Of a stretch of DNA of 64,000 nucleotides, positions 24,585 to 32,185 are shown piece after piece. The notes beneath the pieces were generated by a model, which ran no database searches, was not told the DNA's origin, and saw only the letters and a program-made list of their open reading frames with translations. The stretch lies in contig NZ_CP038256.1 of the NCBI RefSeq assembly GCF_004564075.1, positions 434,001-498,000 of the forward strand, given 5' to 3'. The position numbers and the translations under genes were made by a program. Source of the DNA: Microbacterium sediminis (GTDB taxonomy: Bacteria > Actinomycetota > Actinomycetes > Actinomycetales > Microbacteriaceae). Each line of letters begins with the position of its first letter. The first letter of the stretch is position 1.

Positions 24585-26038
24585 CGCGGTGTCCTCTCGG
24601 TGTGAGTGCGCGGCGCCGCCGCCGCTGGCGCAGTCGTTTGCGGTGATGTAGTCGGCGTTGCCTCGGGGGCACCTGTCGGCTTCGTGGAGGTTGTCTCGCC
24701 GTTCTGACCGGCAGGCGATCGCTGGGGCGTTCCAGAGGATGGGCCACGTCCCGCCGGCGGAGCGCCCTTCGAGGGGCCGTGGCGCCCAGCGCCAGCCCCG
24801 GCGCCGGCGGGTATCGCGGCGATGCGGCTCGGCACCCGGGCTACCGATCGTGCGGCGTTCGACGCGGCGCGTCCTGCGCCCGACCCGATCCGGGAGCCGA
24901 CCGAGTCCGCCGCAACGGCCCCGATGAAGCTGAACAGACCGAACACAGCGAACGGCGCGAAAGCCACGAGCACGAGACCGATCAGAAGTGGCCACGACTG
25001 CGGGTCCCAGATCGTCCGTACGTTTGCGAGGCCGTTGATGATGAGCGTGACGAAGCCGATCGTGAGCGGGCCAGTGAGCAGAAGCACGACGACCGCCGAC
25101 ACATAGCGCACCACCCACTGCGGCCCGACGGCGCGCGCCGGGTACAGCATCCATGCGATCGGCCCCACCGCGATCAAGGCCGCGAGCACGATGTTGCGGA
25201 ACGCGAACACGAGCATGAGGAGCAGCATCCCGATCATCAACAAGCCGTGGATGACGAAGGCGAAGAAGTAGTTTGCCTGCCCGCCGGCCCACATCACGGA
25301 CTGCAGCGTCGCGAACAGCCCATAGGGGCCGTCGCGGTTCATGACGTACCAGGTGAGGTCGTCGATGGCGTTCAGCACGTGACCGGTCGCCCAGAGCGTG
25401 AGCGCGGTGGCGGGCACCGCTATGAAGCTCCGGATGACCGCGCCGACGAGTTCGGCTCGGTCGCCGGAGATGACGGCAGCCGCGATCGCCCACACCATCG
25501 CGCCGAACAAGACTGCGAGCACGGCCCACTGCCAGAACGACCACTCGCCGGTCGATGCCGTCCACAGGACCGACGATGTGTCGAAACGCATGTTCTGCGC
25601 GACCGTGAACATCATCGCGGTGGCGGAAAGGGCCATCCCGCGCCCCGCGTTCTCGAACGTGACGCACACCACGTCACCAATCGAGCATCCGTACTCGACG
25701 AGCAGAGGCTTGCCCCCGCTCGTTTTGATCGCCGACACGTGCCGCTCGTCGGTCGTGCACACGGTTGCCTTGGCGCCGTCGACGAACACGTTGATGAAGC
25801 ACTGCTGAGGCTTGATGTCGGCGGTGCTCTGCGGCGTGCAGGAGATCTGCGCGTCGACGCGGTAGCAGTCGACGGGGAAGGCGGGAGACGACCACGGCTC
25901 GCCCGTCACCGGGGCCGCGTTGGCTGCCGTGGGCGCCGCCTCGACGGATGCCGCGGCTGCGTTGGCTGGCGCGAGCGCGGCGAAGGCGAGGCCGGCTCCC
26001 ACCGCCGCCCCAATAAGCACAGCACGCAGCCGAGACAT
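24581..26038 (-). CDS. TrbL/VirB6-like conjugation channel protein
   Basis: A 485-residue protein: signal peptide, a Cys-rich extracytoplasmic domain (four or more Cys between residues 55 and 145), then six or more TM helices, and a cytoplasmic low-complexity tail rich in Ala, Pro, Thr and Gly (last 100 residues). Multi-TM with long tail is the VirB6/TrbL pattern. It overlaps the 2-TM protein stop by 1 bp upstream and the SCO6880-like gene by 4 bp downstream. Confidence 0.75.
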   Translation of the reverse strand: MSRLRAVLIGAAVGAGLAFAALAPANAAAASVEAAPTAANAAPVTGEPWSSPAFPVDCYRVDAQISCTPQSTADIKPQQCFINVFVDGAKATVCTTDERHVSAIKTSGGKPLLVEYGCSIGDVVCVTFENAGRGMALSATAMMFTVAQNMRFDTSSVLWTASTGEWSFWQWAVLAVLFGAMVWAIAAAVISGDRAELVGAVIRSFIAVPATALTLWATGHVLNAIDDLTWYVMNRDGPYGLFATLQSVMWAGGQANYFFAFVIHGLLMIGMLLLMLVFAFRNIVLAALIAVGPIAWMLYPARAVGPQWVVRYVSAVVVLLLTGPLTIGFVTLIINGLANVRTIWDPQSWPLLIGLVLVAFAPFAVFGLFSFIGAVAADSVGSRIGSGAGRAASNAARSVARVPSRIAAIPAGAGAGAGRHGPSKGAPPAGRGPSSGTPQRSPAGQNGETTSTKPTGAPEATPTTSPQTTAPAAAAPRTHTERTPR

Positions 26039-26337
26039 CAGAACCCGAAGTCGAAGTTGACGAACCACTGGAACAGGCCGCTTGCAGCGCCCAGCACGGC
26101 GGCGGCGATGAAGATCCACAGGATGTTCTCGCCCGCCCACGTGCGCACGCGGTCCGATGCGAGGCCACGGAACGCGAGCGCGGCGCCCGCGATGATCAGC
26201 ATGATGAGGACGACGATCATCGCCCCGGCAAGGATGTAGGACGCGACGACCTGGAAGCCCTGGAAGAAGGGCGCCGAGAAATCGGGCTCGATGTCGGGGA
26301 CGTCGACGTCGGCCGGGGTGGAGAGTGTGACTCGCAT
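26038..26337 (-). CDS. Small 2-TM conjugation protein (pilin/VirB2-like position)
   Basis: A 99-residue protein with two TM helices (about 30-55 and 70-92) separated by a short charged loop FRGLASDRVRTWAGE. ATG 26337 is preceded by GAGGGAGC. Size, topology and place before the TrbL-like gene fit a VirB2/TrbC-like subunit, but no signal peptide or sequence motif proves this. Confidence 0.65.
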   Translation of the reverse strand: MRVTLSTPADVDVPDIEPDFSAPFFQGFQVVASYILAGAMIVVLIMLIIAGAALAFRGLASDRVRTWAGENILWIFIAAAVLGAASGLFQWFVNFDFGF

Positions 26338-26356
26338 GACTAGCTCCCTCGATTGA

Positions 26357-26968
26357 TCACTTGAGCTGAAGGCCGAGTGCGGCCATGAACGGTTGCGGAT
26401 CGATGGCGGCTCCGTCTCGCTGCACCTCGAAATGCAGGTGGCAGCCGAACGAGCGTCCGGTGTTGCCTTCCGACCCGATCGGGGCGCCGGCCGCGACGGT
26501 CGCGCCAACTGACGCGCGGAGGGAACCCCACTGCATGTGGCCGTAGAGCGTCACGAGCCCGCCGCCGTGGTCGATGCGGACGGCGTTCCCGTACCCCTGA
26601 TACGAACCGGCGGTGATCACTTCGCCGGGGCCGGCCGCGTACACCGTCGCGCCGCAGCTCTGGGCCATGTCGTAACCCTGGTGGTCGATCGAGCAGTAGC
26701 TGCATCCGATCACCGGGTTGAAACCGAAGCCTCGTCCTTTGAAGTAGCCGCCGGCGAGCGGGTATGCCCACTCGCTGTTGGTGATGAGTGCCGGCCGACG
26801 CTCGACAGTCGTGGCAACCGACTGTCCCGCGACCGCGAACGGAACGGCGATGAGCGGTGTGGCCAGCAGTGCTGCGAAAAGCGCGAGAAGGAGAATCGCC
26901 CCTGTCACGATCTTGCGCCCGGTCCTCGTGTTCGCGAGGGCTGCAGCGGCAGCGACCGGGGCGCCCAT
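26357..26968 (-). CDS. M23-family peptidoglycan endopeptidase
   Basis: A 203-residue membrane-anchored LytM/M23 metallopeptidase. One TM helix lies at about residues 19-48. Zinc ligands are visible in SIDHQGYDMA (HxxxD) and GCHLHFEV (HxH), with GGLVTLYGHM between them. It probably opens the cell wall for the transfer channel. A short Cys-containing insert (VIGCSYCSID, later QSCGA) precedes the first His. Confidence 0.9.
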   Translation of the reverse strand: MGAPVAAAAALANTRTGRKIVTGAILLLALFAALLATPLIAVPFAVAGQSVATTVERRPALITNSEWAYPLAGGYFKGRGFGFNPVIGCSYCSIDHQGYDMAQSCGATVYAAGPGEVITAGSYQGYGNAVRIDHGGGLVTLYGHMQWGSLRASVGATVAAGAPIGSEGNTGRSFGCHLHFEVQRDGAAIDPQPFMAALGLQLK

Positions 26969-26969
26969 G

Positions 26970-27707
26970 TCAGGGCTCCAATGATCCTGAGAAGTAGCGG
27001 ACGACCTTGCAGTCGCCGGGCTGCTGCGCGCTCTCGCGCGTCGGGATCGAGCCCGCGCCGCACAGCACCTGGACGCTCACGCGCACGGTCTCGTCGTACG
27101 ATGTCTCGCTCCCGGAACCGTCGGACCGGGTGAAGGTCAGCACCACGTCGGCGGTGCCGATGCGCATGTCACCGGATGCGTCTTCCGGAACGTCGTCGTA
27201 GGTGATCTCGCCCGGCACCTCGGCTGTCACCCGCCCTTCCTCGTTCGCGAGCGAGTTCCACTCGTCCTCGGGGAGCACGACGCCCTGGCGCAGTTCGAGC
27301 TGCGAGGCGTGCATATCTTCTTCGCGGTCCTCCTCGGATGTGTAGCGGGTATCGGGCGTGAACCATGTGTCGAGGTATGCCAGCCACTCCGGTCGGGTGC
27401 TCAGCCGGGTGTCGAATGTGGCCGCCGCCGCCAGTGCCGCGCGTACGTAGGTCTCAGGTTCGGTCGTGATCGGCTCGGGTGCCCAGCCCTTCTCGGACGC
27501 GCTCTCGTCGACGTAATCGCCGGTGGGAGGCGCCGTCGCGGGCGGGGCGGACGTCTCGCCGGGGCCGCCGCTCGGAGAGGGGTCGGCGGTTGGCGCCTGT
27601 GCTGTGACGGCCGAAAGGATGATCGTTCCGACGGCTGCGACGACGATGATGCCGCCGACGATGGCCCAGACGAGGCCTCGGCGCGCGGGAGTTCGGGGGT
27701 GTGACAT
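26970..27707 (-). CDS. Membrane-anchored transfer protein, VirB8/TcpC-like candidate
   Basis: A 245-residue protein with an N-terminal TM helix (about residues 12-36), a Pro/Ser/Thr linker and a soluble alpha/beta domain with two Cys near the C-terminus (VLCGAGS, PGDCKVV). TM plus linker plus about 150-residue domain is the layout of VirB8/TcpC-type scaffold proteins with NTF2-like folds. It is the first gene of the transfer operon. A longer in-frame start at 27791 has no hydrophobic logic. Confidence 0.6.
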   Translation of the reverse strand: MSHPRTPARRGLVWAIVGGIIVVAAVGTIILSAVTAQAPTADPSPSGGPGETSAPPATAPPTGDYVDESASEKGWAPEPITTEPETYVRAALAAAATFDTRLSTRPEWLAYLDTWFTPDTRYTSEEDREEDMHASQLELRQGVVLPEDEWNSLANEEGRVTAEVPGEITYDDVPEDASGDMRIGTADVVLTFTRSDGSGSETSYDETVRVSVQVLCGAGSIPTRESAQQPGDCKVVRYFSGSLEP

Positions 27708-27844
27708 CAGTTGCCTCCACCGCTTCCCTCGGGTCCTCCTGGCCTTGACATGAGTGAAGCATATAACACTACACTCGCGAAGGGGAAGCACTTTTCGCTT
27801 CCGTTCGATGGACGAGTGAATCTCGCCTGCGTCAGACTGGGGCG
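27708..27844. promoter_or_regulatory. Divergent control region of transfer operon and regulator
   Basis: An A+T-rich patch at 27743-27775 lies between the minus-strand transfer operon and the plus-strand winged-helix gene. On the plus strand TTGACA is at 27745-27750; on the minus strand AGTGTAGTGT followed by TATATG suggests a promoter for the transfer genes. An AGTG...CACT dyad frames the patch, a possible operator for the adjacent regulator. Confidence 0.4.
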
Positions 27845-28162
27845 GTGCCCCGTTACACCCGCCCCGCGAACAGTGATTACGCGGAGGATCCGATCAAGGC
27901 TCTCGGGAACATGATGCAGGCGACCATCATTGGTCATCTGCGGAAGAACCCTGGCCAGACCAGGGGCGAGATCGCCGACGCGCTCGAGATTCCAGCACTG
28001 ACCGTTTACAACGGGCTCGAGAGGCTGCTCGACGCGGGCTTGATCATCGCGGATCCGCCGCGTGACGTCGCGACGCGCGGACAGCGCGTGCGGTACATCG
28101 TGGATGACGCCCAGGTCACCGAGATGGTGATGCGACTGGAGCAGGTGCTGGGCGAGTTCTAG
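27845..28162 (+). CDS. Winged-helix transcriptional regulator
   Basis: A 105-residue protein from a GTG start. MMQATIIGHLRKNPGQTRGEIADALEIPALTVYNGLERLLDAGLIIADPP is a complete winged helix-turn-helix of ArsR/MarR type, and no ligand-binding Cys or His cluster is seen. Divergent from the transfer operon, it is a good candidate for its repressor. Confidence 0.75.
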   Translation: MPRYTRPANSDYAEDPIKALGNMMQATIIGHLRKNPGQTRGEIADALEIPALTVYNGLERLLDAGLIIADPPRDVATRGQRVRYIVDDAQVTEMVMRLEQVLGEF

Positions 28163-28253
28163 CCGGTTCGCGTGATCTTGGCCGCGTTGGTCTGGCATGC
28201 GGTCGTCTGGCATGTCGACCCCTCTCGGCGATGTCGTCCATCCACCGCTCGCG

Positions 28254-28377
28254 TTGAGCATGCTCAAACGTGGGCGCGACTCAGCCTTGCACTCGAGCCG
28301 GGTCCGCGCAACGGTTGAGTTGAGCATGCCCAACACGTAGCGTGAGCATTCACGTGGGGGACGTTGGGCGTGCTCAA
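28254..28377. promoter_or_regulatory. Three phased palindromic operators upstream of xre-immA operon
   Basis: TTGAGCATGCTCAA (28254-28267) is a perfect 14-bp palindrome. TTGAGCATGCCCAA (28320-28333) and TTGGGCGTGCTCAA (28364-28377) are copies with changes in one arm. Start-to-start distances are 66 and 44 bp, i.e. about six and four helical turns. A further dyad CGTGAGCATTCACG sits at 28341-28354. The sites end 47 bp before the XRE gene ATG and are likely bound by its product. Confidence 0.7.
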
Positions 28378-28424
28378 CGGTTGTGACCGAGCCTTACCCG
28401 AAGGCGGAGGATGGTCAGGGGAAC

Positions 28425-28847
28425 ATGACAGAGGATGAAAGCAAAGCAGCGGCGGAGGACCTGGCGAGGCGGTTGCGACTGCTGCTCGACGTCGCCATTG
28501 CCGAGACGGGATCGGAGCCGACCTACTCCCAGATCGCCGCGTTCGCGCGCGATCGGGGCGTCAACCTGTCCCGGTCTCGGTGGACGTACATGGTCAATGG
28601 GCACCGGTACGTGCAAGACCGCCCGCTCTTCGAAGTGCTTGCTGAGTTCTTCGACGTCGACGCTTCGTTCATTGCCGAGGGGGGCGACGCGCCGATGCCG
28701 GCAAAGGTCAGGGCGCAGCTTGACCTCGTCCGATCGATGCGGGCAGCGAAGGTGAAGTCGTATGCGGCGCGAACTCTCGGCGACATCTCCCCGGAGGCGC
28801 TTGAGGCGATCAGCCGATTCCTCGACAAGGAAGTGGCGAACAGATAG
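28425..28847 (+). CDS. XRE-type DNA-binding regulator
   Basis: A 140-residue protein with a helix-turn-helix: TYSQIAAFARDRGVNLSRSRWTYMVNG, followed by LFEVLAEFFDVDASFI, typical of XRE regulators with a dimerising C-terminal half. The ATG has AGGGGA 3-8 nt upstream; an in-frame GTG at 28383 lies inside the third palindrome's flank and is less likely. It precedes an ImmA/IrrE metallopeptidase gene, the classic pair in which the peptidase cleaves or releases the XRE repressor under stress. Confidence 0.8.
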   Translation: MTEDESKAAAEDLARRLRLLLDVAIAETGSEPTYSQIAAFARDRGVNLSRSRWTYMVNGHRYVQDRPLFEVLAEFFDVDASFIAEGGDAPMPAKVRAQLDLVRSMRAAKVKSYAARTLGDISPEALEAISRFLDKEVANR

Positions 28848-28908
28848 CGGCTGGCCCGCCGCATGCGTGCGCCGCGACGGGTCGGATGGTACGGAGGGAA
28901 ATGGAACC

Positions 28909-29373
28909 GTGAACATCGAAGCGACCGTGTCGACGGCCATGGCGGAACTCGGGCTCGGCGAGGTCTTCTCCTTCGACGATCTCGTCGGCGCGTTGCAGCG
29001 ACGCAGACAGCGCCCGATTCGGATCGTCGAGCTCACGAACCTGAGCGACCAGGACGGCATCTGCGCGTTGTGGTTGATGACGGACACGGAGGATCTCGTC
29101 CTTCACGCGCGAAGTGAGTCGGCGTTGCATCGGCAGCAGTTCGTGCTCCACGAGCTCGCGCACATCATGCTCGAGCACGACCAACGCGACGAGGCGACCA
29201 CGCCCGATTTGCTGCTGCCCGACATTCCTGAATCCGCTCGCCAGCGTCTGCTCCGCCGCCAGGACCTCGTGACGGACGACGAGATCGTGGCGGAGGCGCT
29301 CGCGGATCATCTCGCTGGTGCGATCCGTGGTTCGGCTCTCCACCACTCTCGCTATCTGGAGATCTTCGGGTGA
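28909..29373 (+). CDS. ImmA/IrrE-family metallopeptidase
   Basis: A 154-residue protein from a GTG start preceded by GGAGGGAA. The zinc motif is HELAH in FVLHELAHIMLEHD, with a downstream DEIVAEALADHLAGAI helix that supplies the third ligand. The N-terminal half contains FSFDDLVGALQRRRQRPIRI. In ICEBs1 an ImmA peptidase destroys the XRE-type repressor ImmR, and IrrE/DdrO does the same in Deinococcus; the same relation is inferred here. The stop overlaps the next gene (GTGA). Confidence 0.87.
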   Translation: MNIEATVSTAMAELGLGEVFSFDDLVGALQRRRQRPIRIVELTNLSDQDGICALWLMTDTEDLVLHARSESALHRQQFVLHELAHIMLEHDQRDEATTPDLLLPDIPESARQRLLRRQDLVTDDEIVAEALADHLAGAIRGSALHHSRYLEIFG

Positions 29374-30368
29374 TCCCGATCGCGGCCTCCGCCCTGATGT
29401 GGCTGCTCGTTGCGAGCCTGCTCATCCTGCGGCGGGGCCGAGCGGATCGCAGCATCATGTACTCCGCGGTGACGATCGCGGTCGCAATGACGTTCAATGT
29501 CGACACCACCTACCGGTGGGCCGACGCGGTGCTCGGTGGCACGAACATCGTCACGCTGCTTGCCGACCTCACATTGATGGTGGGCGTCTTCTTCCTTGGG
29601 CGCGGAGTGGCGAAGGCGATGCAGTACCAGTCGCGAGTCGCCCAGATTGCACTCGGCCTTCCAGTGCTGGCGGGCGCAGTCGTCGGCGCCGTCACAGCCT
29701 TCGCGTTCATCGACCGGGGTGAGACAACGACGACGTTCATGCTGGACCTCGGGGCGCAGCCGGCCGCCGCGACGTACTCGATCATCCAGTTCACCTACGA
29801 CGGCGTCGTGCTGACCGCCATGGCGGCTGCCGCGTCTCGTCAGATCGGGCGAAGTCGCGGCGCGGAGCGCCTGCCAGCGGTCTCGGTGCTGGTGGGGAGC
29901 CTCACCGGCGTCACTCTCTCCCTTGTGGTCATCGCCATGGATCTCGCGCACATCATCGGGAACCTGACGCTCATGGACGGGCTCAGCGCCGCCTACGATC
30001 CGCTCTTCCTGGCGACGTTCCTGTTCCTCTGCCTCGGGCTCGGTGCTCAGCCCGCGTTGCGCTGGGCGCGTGCCCGATCCCGTGGCGAGAAGACTCGTGC
30101 GCTCCTCGCCCAGGTCACGCCGACCTGGGAGCGAGCGATCGACGTGCGACCAGGCTTGAGTCAGCTTGAGCCGTCGTTCCATCGTGAAGACGACGAGACG
30201 CGGCTGCATCGTCAGATCGTCGAAGTTCGGGATGCCGTCATCGATCCGCGCGTCACCTTCACGTTGAGCGATGCTGAGCGAGTGGCTGTGGAGAGCGCGG
30301 AGGCGCACCTGATGGCGGGGGACGCGGGGGGTTTGCCGCGCGCAGATATTCCGAAGGAGGTGCGTTGA
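29370..30368 (+). CDS. Multi-TM protein of MAB_1171c/DUF6545 type
   Basis: A 332-residue protein with a GTG start overlapping the immA stop. Seven hydrophobic segments fill residues 1-230, followed by a cytoplasmic domain with RLHRQIVEVRDAVIDPR and VESAEAHLMAGD. This resembles the MAB_1171c-type proteins with a C-terminal DUF6545 domain that occur after XRE/ImmA genes in actinobacteria. Function is unknown; a stress-sensing or membrane-effector role is a guess. Confidence 0.65.
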   Translation: MIPIAASALMWLLVASLLILRRGRADRSIMYSAVTIAVAMTFNVDTTYRWADAVLGGTNIVTLLADLTLMVGVFFLGRGVAKAMQYQSRVAQIALGLPVLAGAVVGAVTAFAFIDRGETTTTFMLDLGAQPAAATYSIIQFTYDGVVLTAMAAAASRQIGRSRGAERLPAVSVLVGSLTGVTLSLVVIAMDLAHIIGNLTLMDGLSAAYDPLFLATFLFLCLGLGAQPALRWARARSRGEKTRALLAQVTPTWERAIDVRPGLSQLEPSFHREDDETRLHRQIVEVRDAVIDPRVTFTLSDAERVAVESAEAHLMAGDAGGLPRADIPKEVR

Positions 30369-31525
30369 GGACGCTAGCGATCATCGCCGCGGCTCTTGGG
30401 GCCGCCTCGGCTGCCGCAGCCGGGGTGGGCTTCGTGATCGCGCGACGTCTGACGGCACTGCCCGGCGGGCGCGTGTATGACCTCATGGTGCACGACGTGA
30501 TTCGACACCGCGGGCAGGTTGCGGTGGTGCTCAACCGCACCCCGCGCACTCAGGCGCCCGGTCTCTACAACCTCTGGCTCGAGGACGGGGGCTGGGTGCG
30601 GCTTGGTGCCATCGTTGACGAACGGTCCACGACGGTGACTCGTGCTGTGGTTGGGATGACGTCGGACACCAAGCTGCGCCCGGGTGTGCGGGCGTCCTGG
30701 AGCGGCATCTTCTATCGCGATCCCGCCGACGCTGGGCTGGATGCTCTGGATGTCGTCGTGGAGACGCCCGCGGGTTCGGCCCCCGCGTGGCTCATTCACC
30801 CGTCCAACGGCCCGAGCGATCGCTGGGCGATCCACATTCACGGGCTGGGAAGCCCGCGCGCCGGCACGTTGCGCGGCGTCCTGGTCGCCGCCGATGTTGG
30901 GCTGACGTCACTGGTCGTCTCATACCGCAACGACGGTGAAGGGCCCCGCGTGGGCTCTGGCCGGTCGACACTCGGCGCGACGGAAACCGATGACGTCCGG
31001 GCCGCCGTTAGGTTCGCGCTCTCCCACGGCGCTCGTCGCGTCGTGCTGTTCGGATGGTCTATGGGTGCCGCAATCGCGCTCCAACTTGCCGTGGACGAAG
31101 AGTTCGGCGACGTCATCGAGAGACTGATTCTTGACTCACCTGTGCTCGACTGGGCGGCGACGGTCGCCGCGAACTGTCGCCGCGCCGGGCTGCCGTCCTG
31201 GTTCGGCGTGTTCGCACGCCCTTGGCTGCAGAACCGACTCCTCGCTCGGCTGGTCGGGATCGAGGTCGCTGTTCCGCCGCGGAGCATCAGCGGGGTGGCC
31301 CGAGCCGAGGAACTCGCTATTCCACTGGTCATCCTTCACGGGTTGGAGGACTCGTCGGTTCCGCACGCGGTTGCGCGTCGCCTCGCGACGCTCCGTCCAG
31401 ACCTCGTCCAGCTCGAGACGTTTGCGTCAGATCACACTATGACCTGGAACTCCGACCCCGACCGCTGGCAGGTCGTCGCGTCGAAGGCGGCCGAGATCCA
31501 CCAGCGGCGCAGCCGTCGATACTAG
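30365..31525 (+). CDS. Membrane-anchored alpha/beta hydrolase
   Basis: A 386-residue serine hydrolase from a TTG start overlapping the previous stop (TTGA) with AAGGAGGTGC just upstream. One N-terminal TM helix (residues 3-28) anchors it. The catalytic triad is readable as Ser in FGWSMGAA, Asp in HGLEDSSVP and His in FASDHTMTW. IHIHGLGSPRAG forms the oxyanion loop. The substrate is unknown. It is the last gene of the xre-immA-DUF6545 operon and its stop overlaps the convergent HEPN gene stop by 4 bp. Confidence 0.82.
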   Translation: MRTLAIIAAALGAASAAAAGVGFVIARRLTALPGGRVYDLMVHDVIRHRGQVAVVLNRTPRTQAPGLYNLWLEDGGWVRLGAIVDERSTTVTRAVVGMTSDTKLRPGVRASWSGIFYRDPADAGLDALDVVVETPAGSAPAWLIHPSNGPSDRWAIHIHGLGSPRAGTLRGVLVAADVGLTSLVVSYRNDGEGPRVGSGRSTLGATETDDVRAAVRFALSHGARRVVLFGWSMGAAIALQLAVDEEFGDVIERLILDSPVLDWAATVAANCRRAGLPSWFGVFARPWLQNRLLARLVGIEVAVPPRSISGVARAEELAIPLVILHGLEDSSVPHAVARRLATLRPDLVQLETFASDHTMTWNSDPDRWQVVASKAAEIHQRRSRRY

Positions 31526-32016
31526 GAGTTCACCGGTAGGAACAGGTCGAAGAGTAGGTTGACCGTTGCATTCGCGACTTTGCGATACTCCGCGAGGATC
31601 GGCGCCGTGGCGCGAGTCGCCCCACCATGGGCCAGCTTGTGGCGTGCACCGATGAGGTTGCCGAGTGATTGACGGTTTTCGTCGGTGTTGAGGAAGTCTG
31701 TGAGAGCCCTCTGCCAGTCTGGATCGAACCCGCCGACCAGCTGCTCTAGCTTCGCGGGATTCAGGTTCGTGATCCGTTCGGCCTGCCGCTTTGAGAAAGC
31801 CAGCACACGATGGCTCGAGTGCTCCTCGAGATAGCCCGCGATCATGCGCCCAACGCAGTACTCGACGTGTCCGCTCAGCTTGATCACCGCGAGCTGCATC
31901 AGGTACGCCTGGTCGATGAGATCGCTTTGGTCGTTAGCGCGCCTCACGACTTCGTCGATTTCCACGAGCCGCTTCAGAACCTCGGCGCGATGATCGACGT
32001 ATCGCCCACCGCTCAT
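31522..32016 (-). CDS. HEPN-domain protein (partner of DUF262)
   Basis: A 164-residue all-alpha protein with the HEPN signature RHKLAHGG (Rx4H) near residue 130, after YLEEHSSHRVLAFSKRQAERI. HEPN proteins of this size are often RNases in toxin-antitoxin or abortive-infection systems. Its ATG would overlap the original DUF262 gene stop (ATGA), as shown when the IS256 is removed from the sequence. The IS now separates it from the DUF262 gene and probably from its promoter. Confidence 0.72.
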   Translation of the reverse strand: MSGGRYVDHRAEVLKRLVEIDEVVRRANDQSDLIDQAYLMQLAVIKLSGHVEYCVGRMIAGYLEEHSSHRVLAFSKRQAERITNLNPAKLEQLVGGFDPDWQRALTDFLNTDENRQSLGNLIGARHKLAHGGATRATAPILAEYRKVANATVNLLFDLFLPVNS

Positions 32017-32115
32017 AGCCCGGCGAACTTCTCTCGCGCCAGCCGGAGCCGTGTCGCCTGGAGTCCCGCGGGGTGGTGGTCTTTCGGGCCCGCGGCGTCG
32101 TGACCGCGACGGGGT

Positions 32116-32185
32116 GAGCCATCGTGCGATGGTCAGTGAGAACGACCAAGAACTCACACAGAAAGACGACACCGCACGATGGCTC
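32116..32185 (+). promoter_or_regulatory. Hairpin sequestering the IS256 transposase start codon
   Basis: The 13 bases at 32116-32128 are the exact complement of 32173-32185, which contains the transposase ATG (32179). An mRNA entering from outside the IS would fold this stem and hide the start; an mRNA starting inside the loop would not. Confidence 0.6.

Noticed and set aside
24779..26239. A 486-residue plus-strand reading frame opposite the TrbL-like gene
   Set aside because: Its composition is Arg/His/Asp-rich without motifs, while the minus strand has signal peptide, TM helices and coupled neighbours.
27707..28336. Minus-strand reading frame opposite the winged-helix regulator
   Set aside because: It has no domain, would overlap the divergent control region, and is explained as antisense of the plus-strand regulator.
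32063..32080. IS256 left end at the obvious GGGTGGTGGTC match
   Set aside because: With that boundary no target duplication exists; moving both ends outward by 14 bp gives equal-length repeats, an 8-bp duplication and a restored reading frame.
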